Origin: Gammaproteobacteria bacterium
GTDB lineage: Bacteria > Pseudomonadota > Gammaproteobacteria > Steroidobacterales > Steroidobacteraceae
DNA length: 64,000 nt
Assembly (NCBI GenBank): GCA_018970145.1
Contig: JAGWWY010000001.1
Span: 372,001 to 436,000 of the forward strand
Reading direction: 5' to 3'
A program made the position numbers and the translations under genes. Every line of letters begins with the position of its first letter. The first letter of the stretch is position 1. A model generated the notes under the pieces. That model saw nothing but the letters and a program-made list of their open reading frames with translations. It was not told the DNA's origin and did not search any database. Positions 34,858 to 43,494 of this stretch are shown in pieces.

Positions 34858-36111
34858 GCGATACCAGAGCATCGCGAGCACCAGCAGCGGACGACGTAGC
34901 GCGTCGCCCCCCGGGAAGTCGTGATGAGGGATGCGGCTGAACACATCGAACTGCTCGCTCGTGCCGCCGATGGCGTCAGCGAGGAGTTTGCCGGCGATGC
35001 CGGTGAGCGCGATGCCGTGCCCGGAAAATCCCTGTACGAAGTACACATCCGGTTCGAGCCGGCCAAAGTGGGGCGCACGGTTCACGGTGATGTCGACGTA
35101 GCCACCCCAGGCGTGTTCGATACGGGCATCGGCGAGTTGCGGGAACACCTGCAGCATGCGGGCACGGGTGGCGCGGGTCGTACCGAGTGGGTCGAGGCCG
35201 GAGTAGCTCACCCGGCCGCCGAAGAGCAACCGATGATCGGCAGAGCGGCGAAAATAATCGAGCACGAAGTTGCTGTCGGTGACGGCCGCGTTGTTGCGGA
35301 TGAGTTCGCTTGCGCGTGCCTCGCCCAAAGATTCGGTGGCGATGATGTAGGTCGCAACGCCCATGATCTTGCGGGCAAGTGCTCGCGAGTAACCGCCGAG
35401 AGTCGCGTTACCGCAGAGCGCGAGATGCTCGGTAGCGACTTCACCCGCGGTCGTTCGGATGACGAGTCGACCGTCGCGTCGCTGATGCGCGAGTGCGCGC
35501 GTGTGTTCGAAGATACGCGCGCCGCGACTTACGGCCGCGGCAGCAAGGCCGCGAGTGTATTGCAGCGGCTGCAGATGCCCAGCATTCGTATCATAGGTCG
35601 CTGCGACGTAGCGCGAACTGGCGATGCACTCGCGCAGTTCGGCGCGCTCCATCATGCGCATCGAGTGATAGCCGTAGACCCGCTGCAGGCGTGACACTTC
35701 GTTTTTGAGCGAAGCCTCCTGACGCGGCTTGATGGCCACTTGCATCTGGCCGGCGGTGTAATCGCAATCGATGGCGTACCGCGCGATGAGTTCACGCTGC
35801 AATGACAGTGCCTCGACGCTGCAGTCCCAGATGCGTTTGGCTGCATCGAGACCGATCAAGCTCTCGAGTTTGTCTTGGCCACAGGCAACGCCTGTGATGG
35901 CCTGTGCGCCGCTGCGCCCGGAGGCGCCCGAGCCGATCCGATCGGCCTCGAGCAAGACGACGCGAAAACCACGCTCGGCGAGATGCAAGGCGGTGGAGCA
36001 ACCGGCGATGCCGCCGCCGACGACACAAATATCCGCCTCTATCGCACCTTGGAGCGTGGGATGGAACGGACCTGCGGGCGTTGCGGCGTGATACCAGCTG
36101 GAGGGCGACAT
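34840..36111 (-). CDS. puuB: Gamma-glutamylputrescine oxidase
   Basis: PuuB is an FAD oxidase of the DAO family that converts gamma-glutamylputrescine to the aldehyde used by PuuC, releasing ammonia and hydrogen peroxide. The 423-residue protein carries the FAD-binding ADICVVGGGIAGCSTALHLA near residue 25, LLEADRIGSGASGRSGAQ, and the C-terminal YFVQGFSGHGIALTGIAGKL. It resembles E. coli PuuB along its length, including the YxIDCDY and HHDFPGGDALRRPLLVLAMLWY blocks. ATG 36111 overlaps the stop codon of the upstream puuA in TGATG, so the two are coupled. An open frame upstream to 36273 lies inside puuA and is ignored. Confidence 0.9.
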   Translation of the reverse strand: MSPSSWYHAATPAGPFHPTLQGAIEADICVVGGGIAGCSTALHLAERGFRVVLLEADRIGSGASGRSGAQAITGVACGQDKLESLIGLDAAKRIWDCSVEALSLQRELIARYAIDCDYTAGQMQVAIKPRQEASLKNEVSRLQRVYGYHSMRMMERAELRECIASSRYVAATYDTNAGHLQPLQYTRGLAAAAVSRGARIFEHTRALAHQRRDGRLVIRTTAGEVATEHLALCGNATLGGYSRALARKIMGVATYIIATESLGEARASELIRNNAAVTDSNFVLDYFRRSADHRLLFGGRVSYSGLDPLGTTRATRARMLQVFPQLADARIEHAWGGYVDITVNRAPHFGRLEPDVYFVQGFSGHGIALTGIAGKLLADAIGGTSEQFDVFSRIPHHDFPGGDALRRPLLVLAMLWYRLRDWF

Positions 36112-37499
36112 CACAGGGCGCCCATGAACCAGGCGACCTCTAGCGGCGTAACGTGCGATTCGAAATCCTCGAGCTCGGCGCGTTTGACCGTCGAGTACAA
36201 ATCCCGAAAGGGTCTGCCGAGATAGTGGGCTGCAAAGTCGCTGTGCTCGAATCGCTCGATGGCGGTCGCCCAATGAATTGGCAGCCTCTCTCCCGAGGAG
36301 CGATACGCGTTGCCCTCTATGGCCGGTGGGGGCTCGAGGCTCTCCGCAAGACCGTAGTGGATACCAGCCAGAATCCAGGCGACCACGAGATAGGGGTTGG
36401 CATCAGCGCCGGCGAGGCGGTGTTCGATCCGTCGATTTCGATCGTCGCTGACCGGGATACGCAGCGCCGAGCCGCGGTTGTTGACGGACCAGCCTGGCGT
36501 GAGCGGCACATACGCTTCCGCCCGGAACCGCCGATAGCTGTTGGGGCCCGGCGCGCACAACGCCATACCATCGCCTAGGGTGCTGAGCATGCCGGCGAGC
36601 GCATTCCGTAACTCGGTGCTTGCCGCTCGCCCCTCGCTCCGAGCCGGATCAGGGCATTCGAAGAGGTTCCGTCCGCCGGCATCGAGCAGGCTCACGTGTA
36701 CGTGCATGCCGGAGCCGGCCATATCCCGGTATGGCTTGGGCAGAAAGGTCGCATCCCAGCCATAGTCGCGCGCGACACTGCGAACGACGCGCTTGAAGCG
36801 CAGCGCCTCGTCGCAAGCCTGCAGCGCGTCAGCCCGGTGCAGTAGATTCACCTCAAACTGGCCCGGACCATACTCGGCCAAGGCGCCGGTCGCGGGCACA
36901 CCTTGCTGCTCACACGCCCGATAAATTTTTGACAAAATATCTGAATATTCATTCAGATATGTCATTGAGTTGATCTGAGTTTGAAACTCCCGACGCTGTG
37001 TGATGGGCAGCGGCGGGGGCTGCGGTTGCCCCTGGCTGGTCCGGGTTCGATCGATAAAGTAGAACTCGTATTCGATCGCGACGACCGGCGTCAGATTCAG
37101 GCGATGCAGTCGATCGAGCACCTTGACGAGTACATGCCGCGGGTCGGCATGAAAGGGGCGGCCGTCGGGTTCGTACATCGACAGCTGCATCTGCGCGAGG
37201 CCTGGCGCTTGCCATGGGACCGTCACGAGGCTGCCAGGCAGCGGTCGACAGGGTCGGTCGGCATCGCCCTCGTCGAAACCAAGGCCGGTTGCTTGAACTG
37301 TGCCGCCGAGCACATCCAAGGCGAACATCGATCCTGGCAACAACATTCCATCGCGATAGAGGGCGTCGAGTGCGGCCCGATCGACCCGTTTGCCACGCTC
37401 GACCGTATTGAGGTCGTTCAGGTAGGCATCCACATGGGTCACCTCCGGGTGCGCGGCTAGGAAGGCCTGCAGTTCGCTCGCGGGGGTCTCGGCAGTCAT
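36111..37499 (-). CDS. puuA: Gamma-glutamylpolyamine synthetase (glutamine synthetase family), first copy
   Basis: A 462-residue glutamine synthetase-like enzyme that would ligate glutamate to putrescine or a related polyamine using ATP. The N-terminal beta-grasp domain is followed by the catalytic core: VVAIEYEFYFID, EYGPGQFEVNLLH, GSGMHVHVSLLD, LCAPGPNSYRRFRAEAYVPLTPGWSVNNR (in parts) and RIEHRLAGADANPYL. It is coupled to puuB downstream and diverges from puuD, like spuI beside spuABCDEFGH in Pseudomonas aeruginosa. A TAAAAT box 6 nt before ATG 37499 indicates a leaderless transcript. A second paralogue lies at 38.3 kb; their substrate split between putrescine and longer polyamines is not known here. 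Confidence 0.9.
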   Translation of the reverse strand: MTAETPASELQAFLAAHPEVTHVDAYLNDLNTVERGKRVDRAALDALYRDGMLLPGSMFALDVLGGTVQATGLGFDEGDADRPCRPLPGSLVTVPWQAPGLAQMQLSMYEPDGRPFHADPRHVLVKVLDRLHRLNLTPVVAIEYEFYFIDRTRTSQGQPQPPPLPITQRREFQTQINSMTYLNEYSDILSKIYRACEQQGVPATGALAEYGPGQFEVNLLHRADALQACDEALRFKRVVRSVARDYGWDATFLPKPYRDMAGSGMHVHVSLLDAGGRNLFECPDPARSEGRAASTELRNALAGMLSTLGDGMALCAPGPNSYRRFRAEAYVPLTPGWSVNNRGSALRIPVSDDRNRRIEHRLAGADANPYLVVAWILAGIHYGLAESLEPPPAIEGNAYRSSGERLPIHWATAIERFEHSDFAAHYLGRPFRDLYSTVKRAELEDFESHVTPLEVAWFMGAL

Positions 37500-37552
37500 G
37501 AGTCGATTTTATGGTTAAATGTGGCCGGGTGTCGGCCCTTCATGAGTCGATT
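37497..37552. repeat. Direct repeat CATGAGTCGATT in the puuA-puuD divergent region
   Basis: CATGAGTCGATT occurs at 37497-37508 and again at 37541-37552, 44 bp apart (about four helical turns). The first copy covers the puuA start codon and its -10; the second ends 11 bp before the puuD ATG. An inverted repeat GGCCG-N5-CGGCC lies between them. This is a plausible operator pair for a polyamine-responsive regulator acting on both directions. Confidence 0.45.
37506..37511 (-). promoter_or_regulatory. -10 element, leaderless start of puuA
   Basis: TAAAAT on the minus strand, 6 nt before ATG 37499. Confidence 0.45.
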
Positions 37553-37563
37553 CCCGACTGCGC

Positions 37564-38334
37564 ATGACATCCCTTCCCGTCATTGGTATCCCCGCCGATC
37601 GCCGTCTGGTCGGCCCGCACCCGTTCCATATGGTCGGCGAGAAGTACGCGCATGCCGTTGCACGAGCGTCTCGCGCGCTGCCCTTGTTGATCCCCGTGTT
37701 GCCCGAGCCGCTCGTGGTTGACGACCTCCTCGACTCGGTGGATGGCTTGTTGCTGCCCGGCAGCCCCTCGAACATCGAGCCCCATCATTACGAGGAAGGG
37801 CCTAGCGAGCCCGGCACGTTGCACGACCCGGAGCGTGATGCCACCACCTTGCCGTTGATACGTCGGGCGATCGAGCGGGGGGTGCCGTTACTCGCCGTTT
37901 GTCGCGGGTTTCAGGAAATGAATGTGGCTCTCGGGGGCAGTCTTTGGCAGCGGGTGCACGAGGCGCCGGGGCATCACGACCATCGCGAAGATAAGCAGGC
38001 GCCGCTCGAGGTTCAGTACGGCCCCGCGCACGAGGTACATCTCCGAGAAGGTGGTTGTTTCCGCAGCTGGGCCGACGGCGCAGAATCAATCCGCGTGAAC
38101 TCTTTGCACTGGCAGGGAGTCAAACGACTTGCACCGGGTTTGCGCAGCGAGGCGACAGCGCCCGATGGGCTGATCGAGGGGTTTTGTGTGGCCGAGTCGC
38201 CGGCGTTCGCCGTGGGTGTGCAGTGGCACCCTGAGTGGCGCGTGATGGCCAACCCATTTTCCGTTGCCATGTTCGAGGCATTCGGCGCGGCGGCGCAGCA
38301 GCGCGCTGTCCGTCGTCGAGCCACGAGAGGTTAA
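37564..38334 (+). CDS. puuD: Gamma-glutamyl-GABA hydrolase
   Basis: PuuD (SpuA in Pseudomonas) hydrolyses gamma-glutamyl-GABA to glutamate and GABA, ending the glutamylated putrescine route. The 256-residue class I glutamine amidotransferase-like peptidase (C26) has its nucleophile Cys113 in PLLAVCRGFQEMNVALGG and the catalytic His in VGVQWHPEWR. DGLLLPGSPSNIEPHHY matches the oxyanion and substrate loop of PuuD. It heads the seven-gene polyamine cluster on the plus strand and is 4 bp from the next gene. Its promoter must lie in the 64-bp divergent region, where TTAAAT (37516) is the best -10 candidate. Confidence 0.92.
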   Translation: MTSLPVIGIPADRRLVGPHPFHMVGEKYAHAVARASRALPLLIPVLPEPLVVDDLLDSVDGLLLPGSPSNIEPHHYEEGPSEPGTLHDPERDATTLPLIRRAIERGVPLLAVCRGFQEMNVALGGSLWQRVHEAPGHHDHREDKQAPLEVQYGPAHEVHLREGGCFRSWADGAESIRVNSLHWQGVKRLAPGLRSEATAPDGLIEGFCVAESPAFAVGVQWHPEWRVMANPFSVAMFEAFGAAAQQRAVRRRATRG

Positions 38335-38338
38335 TCTC

Positions 38339-39679
38339 ATGAGTGATCCGATTTCACAGTATTTCAAAGATTTCAATATTCAGGAAGTCGAGGCGATCGT
38401 TCCCGACATGGCCGGCATCGCGCGCGGCAAATTAATGCCTGCGGAGAAGTTTCAGGGCGATCGCGGCATGCGCCTGCCGGAGAGCATCTTCTTGCAAACT
38501 GTCACGGGCGATTATCCGGAGGACACGGCGCAGGCGATGAGCCCCGCCGAGATCGATATCATCTTGAAGCCCGACCCACGCACCGTCCGGCGGGTTCCGT
38601 GGGCAGCGGAGCCGACGGCTCAGGTGATTCATGATTGCTTTTATGCGGATGGGCGTCGAGTGAAGATGGCGCCTCGCGAGGTGCTCAAGCACGTACTCGA
38701 CCTTTATGCACAGCGTGGCTGGGAGCCGGTGGTGGCGCCGGAGCTCGAGTTCTATCTGGTCGAGCCGAACGTCGATGCCGACTATCCGCTGAAACCACCG
38801 ATGGGACGATCTGGTCGCTCGGAGCCAGGACGTCAGTCTTACAGCATTGCTGCAGTCAATGAATTCGATCCCCTGTTTGATGACCTTTATCAATTTTGTG
38901 AGGCGCAGGATATCGCCATCGACACGCTGATTCACGAGGATGGTCCGGCGCAAATGGAGATCAATCTGCTGCACGGTAATGCACTTGATCTCGCCGATCA
39001 GGCGTTTATGTTCAAGCGCACGGCGCGTGAGGCGGCCTTGCGACACAAAATGTACGCGACGTTCATGGCCAAACCGCACGCGAAGGAGCCGGGCAGTGCG
39101 ATGCACCTGCATCAAAGCGTGGTGGACACCAAAACCGGCAAGAATGTTTTTTCCGCCGACGACGGTACGCCGACACCACTATTCTTTGCTCACTTGGCGG
39201 GTTTACAGCGCTATTTGCCAGCGGCCATGGCCTTGTTGGCGCCCAATGTGAATTCCTATCGACGTATCACGCGTTTTCAGGTGGCGCCGATCAACGTGCA
39301 TTGGGGGTATGACAATCGCACGGCGGGGCTGCGCGTCCCGATGTCGGAGCCGCAATCACGTCGCGTCGAGAATCGGATTTCAGGCGCGGATGCAAATCCG
39401 TATCTCGCCACCGCGGCCTCGCTCGCTTGCGGCTATCTCGGCATGGTGCAAGGTTTGTCGCCGACCGATCCAATTTCAGGCAGCGCGCACGAGTTGCCGT
39501 TTTCTTTGCCGCGTAATCTCGACGAGGCGATCCGCTTGCTGCGCGAGTGTGATCCTTTGATCGACATTTTGGGCGACTCGTTCGTGTCGGCTTTCGCCCT
39601 CGTCAAAGAAGCGGAATACGAAGTATTTTTGCAGGTGATCAGCTCGTGGGAGCGCGAACACTTGTTGTTGAACGTTTGA
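38339..39679 (+). CDS. puuA: Gamma-glutamylpolyamine synthetase, second copy
   Basis: A 446-residue paralogue of the glutamine synthetase-like enzyme, equivalent in position to spuB of Pseudomonas. Key blocks: EAIVPDMAGIARGKLMPAEKF at the start, VVAPELEFYLVEPN, HEDGPAQMEINLLHG, GSAMHLHQSVVDTKTGKNVF, NSYRRITRFQVAPINVHWGYD and RVENRISGADANPYLATAASL. The start ATG 38339 has a GAGAGG Shine-Dalgarno sequence; the frame extends upstream into puuD but has no conserved sequence there. SpuC follows after 7 bp. Having two diverged copies suggests different amine substrates. Confidence 0.9.
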   Translation: MSDPISQYFKDFNIQEVEAIVPDMAGIARGKLMPAEKFQGDRGMRLPESIFLQTVTGDYPEDTAQAMSPAEIDIILKPDPRTVRRVPWAAEPTAQVIHDCFYADGRRVKMAPREVLKHVLDLYAQRGWEPVVAPELEFYLVEPNVDADYPLKPPMGRSGRSEPGRQSYSIAAVNEFDPLFDDLYQFCEAQDIAIDTLIHEDGPAQMEINLLHGNALDLADQAFMFKRTAREAALRHKMYATFMAKPHAKEPGSAMHLHQSVVDTKTGKNVFSADDGTPTPLFFAHLAGLQRYLPAAMALLAPNVNSYRRITRFQVAPINVHWGYDNRTAGLRVPMSEPQSRRVENRISGADANPYLATAASLACGYLGMVQGLSPTDPISGSAHELPFSLPRNLDEAIRLLRECDPLIDILGDSFVSAFALVKEAEYEVFLQVISSWEREHLLLNV

Positions 39680-39686
39680 GTCGACG

Positions 39687-41090
39687 ATGACGCTCGAGCA
39701 ACCAGACGACATCGCAGGCGCGCGCAGCACGGCCGAGTGGCAGCGGCTTGACGCGGCCCACTATCTGCACCCCTTTACCGATCACCGAGCGCTCTCCGCC
39801 AAGGGCGCGCGCATCATTACGCACGCCGAGGGCGTCTACCTGCACGATTCGGAAGGACATCGGATACTTGATGGCATGTCGGGGTTGTGGTGCGTTGCGC
39901 TCGGCTATGGACGGCAGGAGCTCGCTGAGGCTGCCTATCGACAATTGCAGCAGCTGCCGTACTACAACAGCTTTTTTCAATGTGCGAATCCGCCGGCGAT
40001 CGAGCTCGCAGCGCTGTTGGCGGAATTGACGCCACCGCAGTTCCAGCACGTGTTCTTCACCGGTTCCGGCAGTGAAGCTAATGACACTTTCGTGCGACTC
40101 GCACGGCGTTACTGGGCTTTGCAAGACAAGCCCGAGAAGCGGGTCATCATCAGTCGTTGGAACGGATACCACGGCAGCACCATGGCGGGGGCTTCTTTGG
40201 GTGGCATGAAGGCGATGCATGCGCAGGGTGGTTTGCCAATTCCCGACATTGTGCATATCGGTCAGCCGTACTGGTTCGAGTGCGGCGGTGATCTCACCCC
40301 GGAGGAATTCGGGCTACAAGCGGCGCGTGAGCTCGAGAGTAAAATTCTCGAGATCGGACCCGAGCGCGTCGCTGCGTTCATTGGCGAGCCGGTACAGGGA
40401 GCCGGTGGTGTGATCATTCCGCCCGAGTCCTATTGGCCCGAGATTCAGCGCATCGTCGACCGCTACGGAATTTTGTTCGCCTCAGATGAAGTGATTTGCG
40501 GCTTCGGACGTACCGGTCAGTGGTTCGGCTGCGAGCATTACGGCACCCGGCCCGATTTCATGACGCTCGCCAAAGCGATCACCTCGGGCTATCTGCCCCT
40601 CGGCGCCTTGATGGTGGGTGAGCGCGTCGCGGAGGTGCTGATCCGCGAGGGCGGCGAGTTCGCCCACGGATACACCTACTCGGGACACCCAGCGGCCGCC
40701 GCGCTGGCACTGGCGAATCTGAGGATTCTGCGGGAGCAAGCGATCGTCTCGCGTGTCCGAGACGAACTCGCGCCGTACTTCGCCGCGCGTTGGCGCCAGC
40801 TCGCCGAGCACCCGCTCGTCGGGGAGGCACGATCGCTCGGTTTGCTCGGAGCGCTCGAGCTGGTTCCGGCCAAGCCGTCGCGGCGTTTCTTCCCGCAGCG
40901 CGGCACGGTCGGCACTCGCGCGCGTGATTTATCGGTCAACAATGGCCTCGTGATGCGTGCCGTATGGGACACACTGATCGTTGCGCCGCCGCTCGTGATC
41001 GAGCCACGGCAGATCGACGAGCTCGTGTCCAAAGCGGTGCAAACCCTCGATGAGTTGCACCAAGCGCTGCGCGCTGAAGGGGCTCTCTGA
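39687..41090 (+). CDS. spuC: Putrescine/polyamine-pyruvate aminotransferase
   Basis: SpuC is a class III PLP aminotransferase that moves the amino group of putrescine or related amines to pyruvate, giving aminobutyraldehyde and alanine. The 467-residue protein shows the PLP phosphate loop TGSGSEANDTFVRLARRYW, GYHGSTMAGASLGG, GEPVQGAGGVIIPP, the aspartate in LFASDEVICGFGRTG and the Schiff-base lysine in TLAKAITSGYLPLGA. It sits between puuA2 and potF as in the Pseudomonas spu operon. Together with PuuA/PuuB this gives the organism both the transaminase and the glutamylation routes. Confidence 0.93.
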   Translation: MTLEQPDDIAGARSTAEWQRLDAAHYLHPFTDHRALSAKGARIITHAEGVYLHDSEGHRILDGMSGLWCVALGYGRQELAEAAYRQLQQLPYYNSFFQCANPPAIELAALLAELTPPQFQHVFFTGSGSEANDTFVRLARRYWALQDKPEKRVIISRWNGYHGSTMAGASLGGMKAMHAQGGLPIPDIVHIGQPYWFECGGDLTPEEFGLQAARELESKILEIGPERVAAFIGEPVQGAGGVIIPPESYWPEIQRIVDRYGILFASDEVICGFGRTGQWFGCEHYGTRPDFMTLAKAITSGYLPLGALMVGERVAEVLIREGGEFAHGYTYSGHPAAAALALANLRILREQAIVSRVRDELAPYFAARWRQLAEHPLVGEARSLGLLGALELVPAKPSRRFFPQRGTVGTRARDLSVNNGLVMRAVWDTLIVAPPLVIEPRQIDELVSKAVQTLDELHQALRAEGAL

Positions 41091-41108
41091 GATTTCAGTC
41101 TCTCGGGC

Positions 41109-41137
41109 TTTTCAGGGGGGGGTGGCTGCGCTATAAA
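41109..41137 (+). promoter_or_regulatory. Promoter of potF
   Basis: TTTTCA (41109-41114) and TATAAA (41132-41137) are spaced by exactly 17 bp; the spacer opens with a run of eight G. The leader to ATG 41191 is about 47 nt and contains a GGGAG Shine-Dalgarno sequence. This would let the binding protein gene be expressed apart from spuC. Confidence 0.55.
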
Positions 41138-41190
41138 AGCGGCAGCGCAATGGGGCGCGTCACATCGAATCTCAGGGAGACCTCCACGAA

Positions 41191-42297
41191 ATGAAAACTT
41201 CGGCCCGTGCGGCACTCGTTGCCGTGACTGTCTCGGCTATGTTGGTGGCTTGCGGTGACAAGCCAGCCGAACAACAGAAGGTGCTCAACGTCTATAACTG
41301 GTCGGACTACATCGACGAGAGCGTGATCACCGACTTCGAGAAAGAAACGGGTATCGACGTCACCTACGACGTGTTCGACTCGAACGAAGTACTCGAGACC
41401 AAGTTGCTCGCCGGTAGCACCGGCTACGATATCGTCGTGCCGTCAGCCTCGTTCCTGGAGCGGCAGATCAAGGCCGGTGTGTTTCAGAAACTCGACAAGA
41501 GCAAGTTGCCCAACTTGCAGAACATGGACCCCGAACTCATGGGCAAGGTGGCCCGACACGATCCGAACAACGAGCATTCGGTCAATCATCTCTGGGGCAC
41601 CTCGGGTGTCGGCTACAACATCGACAAGATCAACGAGCGCATGAAGGACGCGCCGATCGACAGCTTTTCGATGTTCTACGATCCGAAAGTCATCTCGAAG
41701 TTCGCCGATTGTGGCGTGTCGATCCTCGATGCGCCCTCCGAAGTGCTCGGTACCGTCCTCGTTTATCTCGGTAAAGATCCGAACAGCGAGAATCCGGAGG
41801 ATCTCGCGGCAGCAGAGAAAACGCTGCTCGCCATCCGTCCGTACGTGAAATATGTGCACTCCTCGAAGTACATCGACGATTTGGCGAACGGTGAAATTTG
41901 CCTGACGCTCGGTTGGTCGGGCGACGTGTATCAGGCGGCTGGCACCGCCCGTGACGCCAAGAACGGCATCAAGATCGACTACAAGCTGCCGCGCGAGGGT
42001 GCGATCATGTTTTTCGACATGCTAGCCATCCCCAAGGATGCCAAGAACGTCGAGAACGCTCACGCCTTCATCAACTATTTGATGCGTCCGGAAGTTGCCG
42101 CAAAAAATACGAACTACGTGAGCTACGCGAGCTTCAATATTCCGGCTAAGGAGTTCGTCAACAAGGACATCCTCGAGAATCCGGCGATCTACCCGAGCGA
42201 CGAGGTTAAAGCACGCCTGCAGGTCGATCTTGCCGAAAGCGACGCGTTTACGCAGCTGCTGACGGCGAGCTGGACGCGCTTCAAAGCAGGTCAGTAG
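41191..42297 (+). CDS. potF: Polyamine ABC transporter substrate-binding lipoprotein
   Basis: A 368-residue periplasmic binding protein of the PotD/PotF (SpuD) family. The signal MKTSARAALVAVTVSAMLVAC is of lipoprotein type, with the lipidated Cys at residue 21, which suggests membrane anchoring. The mature protein opens with LNVYNWSDYIDESVITDFEKETG, split here, a hallmark of the family, followed by YDIVVPSASFLERQI and GEICLTLGWSGDVYQA, which supply aromatic and acidic contacts to the amine. It has its own promoter and a strong terminator right after it, so it should be made in excess over the ABC subunits. No second binding protein (SpuE) is present. Confidence 0.93.
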   Translation: MKTSARAALVAVTVSAMLVACGDKPAEQQKVLNVYNWSDYIDESVITDFEKETGIDVTYDVFDSNEVLETKLLAGSTGYDIVVPSASFLERQIKAGVFQKLDKSKLPNLQNMDPELMGKVARHDPNNEHSVNHLWGTSGVGYNIDKINERMKDAPIDSFSMFYDPKVISKFADCGVSILDAPSEVLGTVLVYLGKDPNSENPEDLAAAEKTLLAIRPYVKYVHSSKYIDDLANGEICLTLGWSGDVYQAAGTARDAKNGIKIDYKLPREGAIMFFDMLAIPKDAKNVENAHAFINYLMRPEVAAKNTNYVSYASFNIPAKEFVNKDILENPAIYPSDEVKARLQVDLAESDAFTQLLTASWTRFKAGQ

Positions 42298-42314
42298 GCA
42301 ATAGTCGTTGAATA

Positions 42315-42356
42315 AACCTGCGGTAGCCTCTTTCCTGAGGTTGCCGCAGGTTTTTT
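42315..42356 (+). terminator. Rho-independent terminator between potF and potG
   Basis: AACCTGCGG (42315-42323) pairs with CCGCAGGTT (42344-42352), with further internal pairing of CCTC/GAGG, followed by a run of T to 42356. It lies 18 bp past the potF stop and ends 19 bp before potG, so read-through would set the level of the ABC subunits. Confidence 0.9.
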
Positions 42357-42374
42357 GTCTTCGGAGGGTGTGTC

Positions 42375-43484
42375 TTGGCCGAAAGAGTCGTCGACCGCCA
42401 TAACGAGTACCTTCGAATCGAAGGCGTGTCGAAACGGTTTGGCGATTTCGTCGCCGTCGACAACGTGTCCTTGAGCATCTACAAGGGCGAAATCTTTTGT
42501 CTCCTCGGTGGGTCTGGCTGCGGCAAGACGACCTTGCTGCGCATGTTGGCGGGTTTCGAAACGCCGAGCTCGGGCCGCATCCTCATCGACGGTCAAGACA
42601 TGGCGGGGATTCCGCCGTACGAACGACCGGTGAACATGATGTTCCAGTCGTATGCGCTTTTTCCGCATATGACGGTGATGCAAAACGTCGCTTTCGGTCT
42701 TGAACAGGAGGGAATCGACAAGAACGATATTCGTCGTCGTGTCGATGACATGCTCGGTATCGTCAAGCTCGGTGATTTTGCCAAGCGTAAGCCGCATCAG
42801 TTGTCCGGTGGTCAGCGCCAACGAGTGGCGTTGGCGCGCGCTTTGGTCAAGAAGCCGAAGTTGCTGCTGCTCGATGAGCCCTTGGGCGCGCTCGACAAGA
42901 AGTTACGCGAACACACGCAGTTCGAGCTCATCAATTTGCAGGAACAGCTCGGTGTGACGTTCGTCGTCGTGACGCACGACCAGGAAGAGGCGATGACGCT
43001 CGCTTCGCGAATCGGCGTCATGAACAAGGGGCAAATCGTGCAGGTTGGCACACCCACCGATATCTACGAGTTTCCCAACTCGCGTTTTGTCGCGGATTTC
43101 ATCGGTTCGGTCAACATGTTCGAGGGTAAGTTGATCGAAGACGAGCCAGCCCATGTGCGTATCGGCTGCCCGGAGCTCGAGACGACCGTATTCGTGAGTC
43201 ACGGCATCAGCGCCCCACCCGAGGCGCCGGTGACGGTGGCTATTCGCCCTGAGAAAATTGAGATGTCGCGGTCGGCACCCGTCTCGGGTGAGAATCATGT
43301 CACCGGTGTGGTCAAAGAAATCGCCTACATGGGTGACATGTCGATCTACCTGGTGCGCTTATCGTCAGGGCGGTTGGTTCGAGTGACCATTCCGAATGTT
43401 GAGCGTCACGATGAGCGAATCGTGTGGGATGAGACGGTCCACCTCTCTTGGCATCCCTCAAGCCCTGTCGTCTTGATTCAATAG
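42375..43484 (+). CDS. potG: Polyamine ABC transporter ATP-binding protein
   Basis: A 369-residue ABC ATPase energising polyamine import. Walker A is GGSGCGKTTLL, the Q-loop MMFQSYALFPHM, the signature LSGGQRQRVALARAL, Walker B LLLLDEPLGALD and the switch His VTHDQEEAM. A C-terminal TOBE region (about 285-365) is present as in PotA/PotG. The start is TTG 42375 after GGAGGG, following the terminator. An uncommon start codon together with the terminator suggests deliberately low output relative to potF. Confidence 0.94.
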   Translation: MAERVVDRHNEYLRIEGVSKRFGDFVAVDNVSLSIYKGEIFCLLGGSGCGKTTLLRMLAGFETPSSGRILIDGQDMAGIPPYERPVNMMFQSYALFPHMTVMQNVAFGLEQEGIDKNDIRRRVDDMLGIVKLGDFAKRKPHQLSGGQRQRVALARALVKKPKLLLLDEPLGALDKKLREHTQFELINLQEQLGVTFVVVTHDQEEAMTLASRIGVMNKGQIVQVGTPTDIYEFPNSRFVADFIGSVNMFEGKLIEDEPAHVRIGCPELETTVFVSHGISAPPEAPVTVAIRPEKIEMSRSAPVSGENHVTGVVKEIAYMGDMSIYLVRLSSGRLVRVTIPNVERHDERIVWDETVHLSWHPSSPVVLIQ

Positions 43485-43494
43485 CCGGTTTATC

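Noticed and set aside
41115..41122. Run of eight G as a repeat or quadruplex element
   Set aside because: A single run in the promoter spacer; a G-quadruplex needs four runs, so nothing more is claimed.
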